From positions 2,170,001 through 2,234,000 of the forward strand of contig NZ_CP053836.1 of NCBI RefSeq assembly GCF_013201825.1: a DNA stretch of 64,000 bases, given 5' to 3'. Source of the DNA: Halarcobacter ebronensis (GTDB lineage: Bacteria; Campylobacterota; Campylobacteria; Campylobacterales; Arcobacteraceae). Both the position numbers and the translations under genes were made by a program. Positions 59,597 through 64,000 of the stretch are shown in pieces (position 1 is the first letter of the stretch; each line of letters begins with the position of its first letter). The notes under the pieces are model-generated. The model had not been told where the DNA came from and searched no databases. It saw nothing but the letters and a program-made list of their open reading frames with translations.

Positions 59597-60940
59597 CTAT
59601 CTCTCATGAAGTGAGTTTTGTTTAGTTTTTAATATAGGTTTCATTATAAAATCTAAAATTGTCTTTTTCCCTGTTTTTATATCAACAGAGGCAATCATCC
59701 CTGGAATAATAGGAAGTTTTTCACCATTTTTTTCTAAATAGTTTTTTTCTGTTCTAACCACAACTTTATAATAGCTCTTGTCATCCTTTGACTCTTTATC
59801 TTTTATACTATCTGCTGAAATCTCTACAATTTTTCCCTCTAATCCACCATAAATTGAAAAATCGTATGCAGTTATTTTTACTATTGCCTGTTGTTTAGGA
59901 TTTATAAATGCTATGTCTTTAGGATCTATTTTAGCTTCAACTAACAAAATTTCACTATCTGGAACAATCTCTATTAAATCCATACCAGATTTAATAACTC
60001 CTCCAATAGTATTCATATTTATCTGTTTAATAATTCCATTTACAGGTGAATGAAGAACTGTTTTTGAAAGTTTATCCTCTTCTGAAATCAATTTTGATTC
60101 ATACTTTTTTATTTCAGTATTAACTTTTTGTAACTCATTTAATACTTCTGATTTAAATATTTTTTCTTTTTCTATTTTTCTATTTTCAGCTTCTTTAATT
60201 GCTAAGATTAATCTAGGGATAGATAGTTTGGTTGATTTTAAATCCCCTTCTAATTGAGAATACTCTTTTTCAAGTTTAAGCAAATCTACATTTGGTCTGG
60301 CACCTTTTGCAACAAGTCTTGCTATTGTATCTTTCTCTTGTTCCAAAATTCCAAGACTTTTTCTAAGTTGATTTACTTTACTCTCTGCCTCTACTAACTC
60401 TTGTTTTTTTTGTTTATATTGTACATCCAAAATTGCAACTGAACTCTTCAATTCTTCAATTCTTTTTCTAAAAAGATTTTCATCTTCTCTTGCAAAAAAT
60501 TCTGCGGCAACCAAAACTTTTTTGGGAAACTCAAGTTTAGGTAGAGGTAAATCCAAATTTATATTAGTTTCTGCTTCAAGTCTTGTTTTTGTAATAAGAA
60601 GATGTAAATATGTTTTTTTATTTTCTTGAAGTGAAGCTTGAAATCTTGTAGTATCAATTTTCATCAAAGGCTGGTCTTTTTTAACTAATTGCCCCTCTTT
60701 TACTAAAATATCTGCAATTACTCCTCCATCAAGACTTTGCACTGTTTTGATTTTTTCAGAAGGGATAACTTTACCTTCACCCCTTGCAAGTTCATCAATA
60801 GGAGATAAAGCTGCCCAAAGAAGTGCAATTAAAAAGAAAAGTGCGATTAAAATAAAAAGAATCAACGCTTTTTGATTTATTGTAGCGTTCTCTTGTCCAT
60901 ATAAAGTATTAACAAATTTTGCATCTTCATCATTTTTCAT
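59597..60940 (-). CDS. HlyD-family membrane fusion protein of type I secretion
   Basis: 447 residues. One transmembrane segment about 27-47 (ALILFILIALFFLIALLWAA), then a lipoyl half GKVIPSEKIKTVQSLDGGVI, a long coiled coil about 120-290, the second lipoyl half VLHSPVNGIIKQINMNTIGG and a C-terminal beta barrel (GLEGKIVEISADSI, PIIPGMIASVDIKTGKKTIL). It bridges the ABC transporter and the TolC-type channel. It overlaps the ABC gene by 11 bp. Confidence 0.95.
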   Translation of the reverse strand: MKNDEDAKFVNTLYGQENATINQKALILFILIALFFLIALLWAALSPIDELARGEGKVIPSEKIKTVQSLDGGVIADILVKEGQLVKKDQPLMKIDTTRFQASLQENKKTYLHLLITKTRLEAETNINLDLPLPKLEFPKKVLVAAEFFAREDENLFRKRIEELKSSVAILDVQYKQKKQELVEAESKVNQLRKSLGILEQEKDTIARLVAKGARPNVDLLKLEKEYSQLEGDLKSTKLSIPRLILAIKEAENRKIEKEKIFKSEVLNELQKVNTEIKKYESKLISEEDKLSKTVLHSPVNGIIKQINMNTIGGVIKSGMDLIEIVPDSEILLVEAKIDPKDIAFINPKQQAIVKITAYDFSIYGGLEGKIVEISADSIKDKESKDDKSYYKVVVRTEKNYLEKNGEKLPIIPGMIASVDIKTGKKTILDFIMKPILKTKQNSLHER

Positions 60941-63125
60941 TTTGTTTTTCTCTTATTATCTTTTTTTTATCTTGAGCATTACTATTATTTGCAAAAGAAT
61001 TTACAACTTTTTGTTTAGGACCATCAGCAATAATTCTTCCATCATCAATAACAATTAATCTATCAATAATAGATAAAATAGAAGGTCTATGAGTAATTAT
61101 TATTACTGTTTTATCTTTTACTATATCTGCTAATTTTGATTTAAATGCCTCTTCACTTAAATCATCCATTGAGTTTGTTGGTTCATCTAAAATCAAAATA
61201 TTTGGATTTGATACAAGAGCTCTTGCAAGTGTTACAGATTGTCTCTCTCCTCCACTTAAACCATCACCTCTCTCCCCTACTTGCAAATCATATCCAGATT
61301 GATGTTTCCCTAAGAAATCATGAACTCCTGAGATTTTTGAAGCTCTTAATATCTCTTCATCCGTTGCAAATTGATCTCCAATTGTTATATTATCTTTTAT
61401 TGTTCCCATAAAAAGAAATGGTTCTTGAGGAACATATCCTATTGCCCTTCTTAAATCAGCAGGATCTATCTGTCTGAGTTCTGTGCTATCTATTAAAATT
61501 GAGCCCTCTGTTGGTTCATATAAATTCATCAAAAGTTTTGCAATTGTAGATTTTCCTGAACCAATTTTTCCAATTATTCCTACTTTCTCACCCTTTTTAA
61601 TTTTTAAATTAATATTTTTTAATACTTTAAAATTTTGTTCTTTATATGAGAAACTTACATCTTTAAAGATAATATCTCCATCAAGATCTGGTCTACTCAA
61701 ATAGTGTCGTTGATTTTCCCTTTCAACAGGCATTTTCATTATTTCATCTATATTATTTAAAGATATCATTGTTCTATCAAGTCTTACAATCATTCCAACA
61801 ATTTGTGAAACAGGAGAGATGACTCTTCCATTTAAAATCATAGCAGCAATAATTGCACCCATTGTAATATCACCTTCATTGGCTAATAAAACACCTGCTG
61901 CAACTATTCCTATACTAGAAAACTGTGAAATAAAACTTACAAAATATGTCACAATTTGTGCTAAATAGTGAGATTTATTACCATAATATGCAGTTTGGGA
62001 AATTGATTTATCCCAGTGGGTTTTCATTCTATTTTGCGCTCTTACACTCTTTATTATCTCAAGCCCTGTAACTGCTTCTGTTAAAACAGTCTGTTTTATT
62101 TGATCCTCTTTTGCTGACTTTAAAATTGTCTCTTTTAAAGGTTTTTGCATAAAATATGAAAAGAGTATTGATATTATTACAGTTGCTAAAGAAACAAAAC
62201 CTAAAGGACCTCCTATATAAAATATTATTCCTATAAAAAGAAGAACAAAAGGTAAATCAACAATTGCAGTTATTGTTGCGCTTGTAAAAAATTCTCTCAC
62301 ACTTTCAAAAGATTGAAGTCTACTTACAAACATACCAGTTGAAGATGGCTTAACATTTAATTTTATATTTAATAATTGATCAAATATTTTACTTGACATT
62401 CTTGTATCAGCACGTTGTCCTGCTTGTTCTATAAAATATGCCCTTAAAAGTTTTAGAATAAAATCAAATATTAATACTATAGCTATTCCAGTTACCAAAA
62501 CCCAAAGTGTATCAACAGCTTTATTTGGCAAAACTCTATCATATACATTCATTGTAAAAAGAGGAACTGCAATAACAAACAAGTTGATTAAAATTGCCGC
62601 AATAATTACAAGATAATAAATTTTGAGGTTTTTTTTCATTGTTGACCAAAACCACTTTCTATTATCTTCAATTACAATCTCTTTTTCTACTCTATTTTCA
62701 AAGTTATATGCAGGTTTTACAATAAAAATATTTCCAGAGAACTGTTTTTTAAAATCATTTAATGAAATTGTAATCTCGCCCTTACTTAATTCAGGGATTA
62801 CCACTTCTAGTTGATTTTTATTTATATCAATATTTAATATTATGCAAGCTTTATTTTTTTCCAAAAAAGCAACAGCTGGTAAAGACATATTATCAATCTC
62901 ATTAATCTCTCTTTTTATTGCTTTAGCAATTAGTCCAACTCTTTTTGCCGATTTAATAAACATTGATGGGCTCATTTGTGCCCCATGTATAGGAAGTCCA
63001 AATACTAAAGACTCTGAAGAAGTAGGTCTTTTATGATATTTAGCCAAAAAAAGTAGACACTCTAAAAGAGTATCCACTTCTCTGTTATCGACTATATCTT
63101 CAAATCCATCATCTAATTTTTCCAA
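60930..63125 (-). CDS. Type I secretion ABC transporter with C39-like domain (LapB-like)
   Basis: 731 residues. N-terminal 130 residues form a C39-like domain without the catalytic Cys (LVFGLPIHGAQMSPSMFIKS), so it recognises but does not cut its substrate, as in RTX and LapB exporters. Membrane domain about 165-450; ATPase domain with Walker A GKIGSGKSTIAKLL, signature LSGGERQSVTLARAL, Walker B LILDEPTNSMDD and H-loop IITHRPS. The likely cargo is a large repeat adhesin, not seen in the window. It lies 19 bp after the TolC-like gene. Confidence 0.95.
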   Translation of the reverse strand: MEKLDDGFEDIVDNREVDTLLECLLFLAKYHKRPTSSESLVFGLPIHGAQMSPSMFIKSAKRVGLIAKAIKREINEIDNMSLPAVAFLEKNKACIILNIDINKNQLEVVIPELSKGEITISLNDFKKQFSGNIFIVKPAYNFENRVEKEIVIEDNRKWFWSTMKKNLKIYYLVIIAAILINLFVIAVPLFTMNVYDRVLPNKAVDTLWVLVTGIAIVLIFDFILKLLRAYFIEQAGQRADTRMSSKIFDQLLNIKLNVKPSSTGMFVSRLQSFESVREFFTSATITAIVDLPFVLLFIGIIFYIGGPLGFVSLATVIISILFSYFMQKPLKETILKSAKEDQIKQTVLTEAVTGLEIIKSVRAQNRMKTHWDKSISQTAYYGNKSHYLAQIVTYFVSFISQFSSIGIVAAGVLLANEGDITMGAIIAAMILNGRVISPVSQIVGMIVRLDRTMISLNNIDEIMKMPVERENQRHYLSRPDLDGDIIFKDVSFSYKEQNFKVLKNINLKIKKGEKVGIIGKIGSGKSTIAKLLMNLYEPTEGSILIDSTELRQIDPADLRRAIGYVPQEPFLFMGTIKDNITIGDQFATDEEILRASKISGVHDFLGKHQSGYDLQVGERGDGLSGGERQSVTLARALVSNPNILILDEPTNSMDDLSEEAFKSKLADIVKDKTVIIITHRPSILSIIDRLIVIDDGRIIADGPKQKVVNSFANNSNAQDKKKIIREKQNEK

Positions 63126-63144
63126 TTAAAATCCGTTTAAATTA

Positions 63145-64000
63145 TTATTTTGAAGCATATTTCATCATATATGAATAAGGAAATTCATTTTTTGTCAATT
63201 GAACTACTTTATCCAAAGAGTCTTTTGTAGGAAGTTTATATACAACTACACTTGTGTAGCCTTTTGACTCTTCTAGTTTTATTTTATAACTATCACCTAA
63301 TAACTCTTTTGCTTTTTCAATATCTATTTTTGCACTATTTGTATCTTTATATGAAACTAAATAGAGTGCATAGTTTGTGCTTAAAGATGCTTCTGGTTTT
63401 TCAATTTTTGCTTCTGGTTTTTTGTTTTTTTCTTCAACTTTAGGTTTTTTAGGTGTTTCATCTGAAAGCATTTGTTGAATCTCTTCAGATGCAACATCTT
63501 CTTTTTTTACTTCTTTTTTTTGTACTATTGGTTTTGAATCTGTACAAACATCGTTGTTACTACTTAAAACAGCTTCTTCAAGATTTCCAAGATATTTAAA
63601 AATTTCAAAATATTTAGAATCTAACTCATACTCAACATCAATTATCTCTTTTCTAGCACTTACTAAATCTCTTTCAACATTTAATACATCTATAAAAGTT
63701 CTTGTCCCTGCTTCAAATTGATTTTTGTAACCAACTAAAATATCTTTGTTATCTACAATGTAACTTTCTAACTCTTTAATTCTTTTTTTAGCAGCTTGAT
63801 AACTATTGTATGCTGCTGTAACATTATCTACTACATCTTTAGTAACAGTATCAAGAGTTTTTTGTGCCTCTTCTAAAAAGATTCTCTCTCTTTGAGCAGC
63901 TGTTTTGTCTTTTGTTCCATTAAAAATATTGTATGATAATTCAATTCTTGCAGAATATACTTCTGTTACTTCATTTTGATTTAATAAGTCATCATCATAA
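63145..64000 (-). CDS. TolC-family outer membrane protein with C-terminal SPOR-like extension (5' part outside window)
   Basis: The frame is open from the window end to the stop at 63145; 284 residues are visible. The first about 140 are TolC-like: VYSARIELSYNIFNGTKDK, AAYNSYQAAKKRIKELESY, GYKNQFEAGTRTFIDVLNVE. A Lys/Glu/Pro-rich linker of about 65 residues follows, then an about 75-residue end (NYALYLVSYKDTNSAKIDIE ... YMMKYASK) that resembles a SPOR fold. SPOR domains bind denuded peptidoglycan. The gene starts the type I secretion operon seen here. A start at 63471 inside the frame would cut off the TolC part and is not real. Confidence 0.88.
   Translation of the reverse strand, partial: YDDDLLNQNEVTEVYSARIELSYNIFNGTKDKTAAQRERIFLEEAQKTLDTVTKDVVDNVTAAYNSYQAAKKRIKELESYIVDNKDILVGYKNQFEAGTRTFIDVLNVERDLVSARKEIIDVEYELDSKYFEIFKYLGNLEEAVLSSNNDVCTDSKPIVQKKEVKKEDVASEEIQQMLSDETPKKPKVEEKNKKPEAKIEKPEASLSTNYALYLVSYKDTNSAKIDIEKAKELLGDSYKIKLEESKGYTSVVVYKLPTKDSLDKVVQLTKNEFPYSYMMKYASK

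Noticed and set aside
63145-63471. Separate 108-residue gene starting at 63471
   Set aside because: The frame runs on without a stop to the window edge and reads as a TolC protein; the segment is its C-terminal tail.

Overview
The window is AT-rich chromosomal DNA from a Campylobacterota bacterium, most likely an Arcobacter-type organism (Arcobacteraceae). The grounds are the 16S/23S sequence character, a napAGHBF-L-D operon without napC, a metal-type KdsA, a PgbA-like protein beside a GlcD-type oxidase, a NapGH quinol route, and many c-di-GMP and chemotaxis proteins. No prophage or intact insertion sequence is visible.

Layout. 1-7.0 kb: the 3' end of a PutA-type proline/glutamate-semialdehyde enzyme, then three membrane signalling proteins (a degenerate-GGDEF/EAL protein, a histidine kinase with a NarX/PilJ-type P-box, a diguanylate cyclase). 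7.0-10 kb: a bacteriohemerythrin behind an FNR-type box, and a chemoreceptor with a C-terminal CheR/CheB-docking-like peptide. 10.1-18 kb: a compact type II-C CRISPR-Cas locus with 45 identical 36-bp repeats and 44 spacers of 29-30 bp, cas2, cas1, a tracrRNA and cas9. 18.1-18.4 kb: three tRNAs. 18.5-36.9 kb: housekeeping genes (pyrF-nusB-ribH-kdsA-K+ channel block, murA, tlyA-ribF-cmoA, bcp, PgbA-like, glcD, yihY) plus a secretin and another diguanylate cyclase.

36.9-49.9 kb is a nitrogen-oxide respiration island: an orphan P-box sensor and a Crp/Fnr regulator, a YgbA_NO-type gene, the whole nap operon with two extra genes (a 91-residue unknown and a PAS protein), then a tetraheme quinol dehydrogenase and an OCTAHEME cytochrome of the Campylobacterota hydroxylamine oxidoreductase family (not NrfA), then a parvulin isomerase. 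Four Crp/Fnr-family palindromes (TTGAY-N4-RTCAA) lie about 28-31 bp upstream of -10 hexamers in front of the hemerythrin gene, the regulator/ygbA divergent pair, napA and the hao operon. They look like one class-II regulon for nitrate and NO.

50-57.2 kb: a B3-like metallo-beta-lactamase-fold protein, a divergent tRNA-Thr, and a complete minus-strand rrn operon (16S, tRNA-Ile, tRNA-Ala, 23S, 5S) behind a perfect-consensus sigma70 promoter. 57.2-64 kb: a type I secretion operon (a TolC-like protein with a C-terminal SPOR-like extension, a LapB-like ABC transporter, a HlyD adaptor) that ends with a 796-residue protein carrying a degenerate GGDEF-like C-terminus.

Strongest leads: (i) every CRISPR repeat ends in a perfect extended -10 promoter (TGATATAAT); (ii) the tracrRNA gene sits between cas9 and cas1 and its 3' hairpin buries the cas1 ribosome-binding site and touches its ATG; (iii) inverted partial repeats at the cas-proximal array end; (iv) a shared nap/hao/NO operator set, including one box placed to drive two divergent promoters, one of them possibly leaderless.
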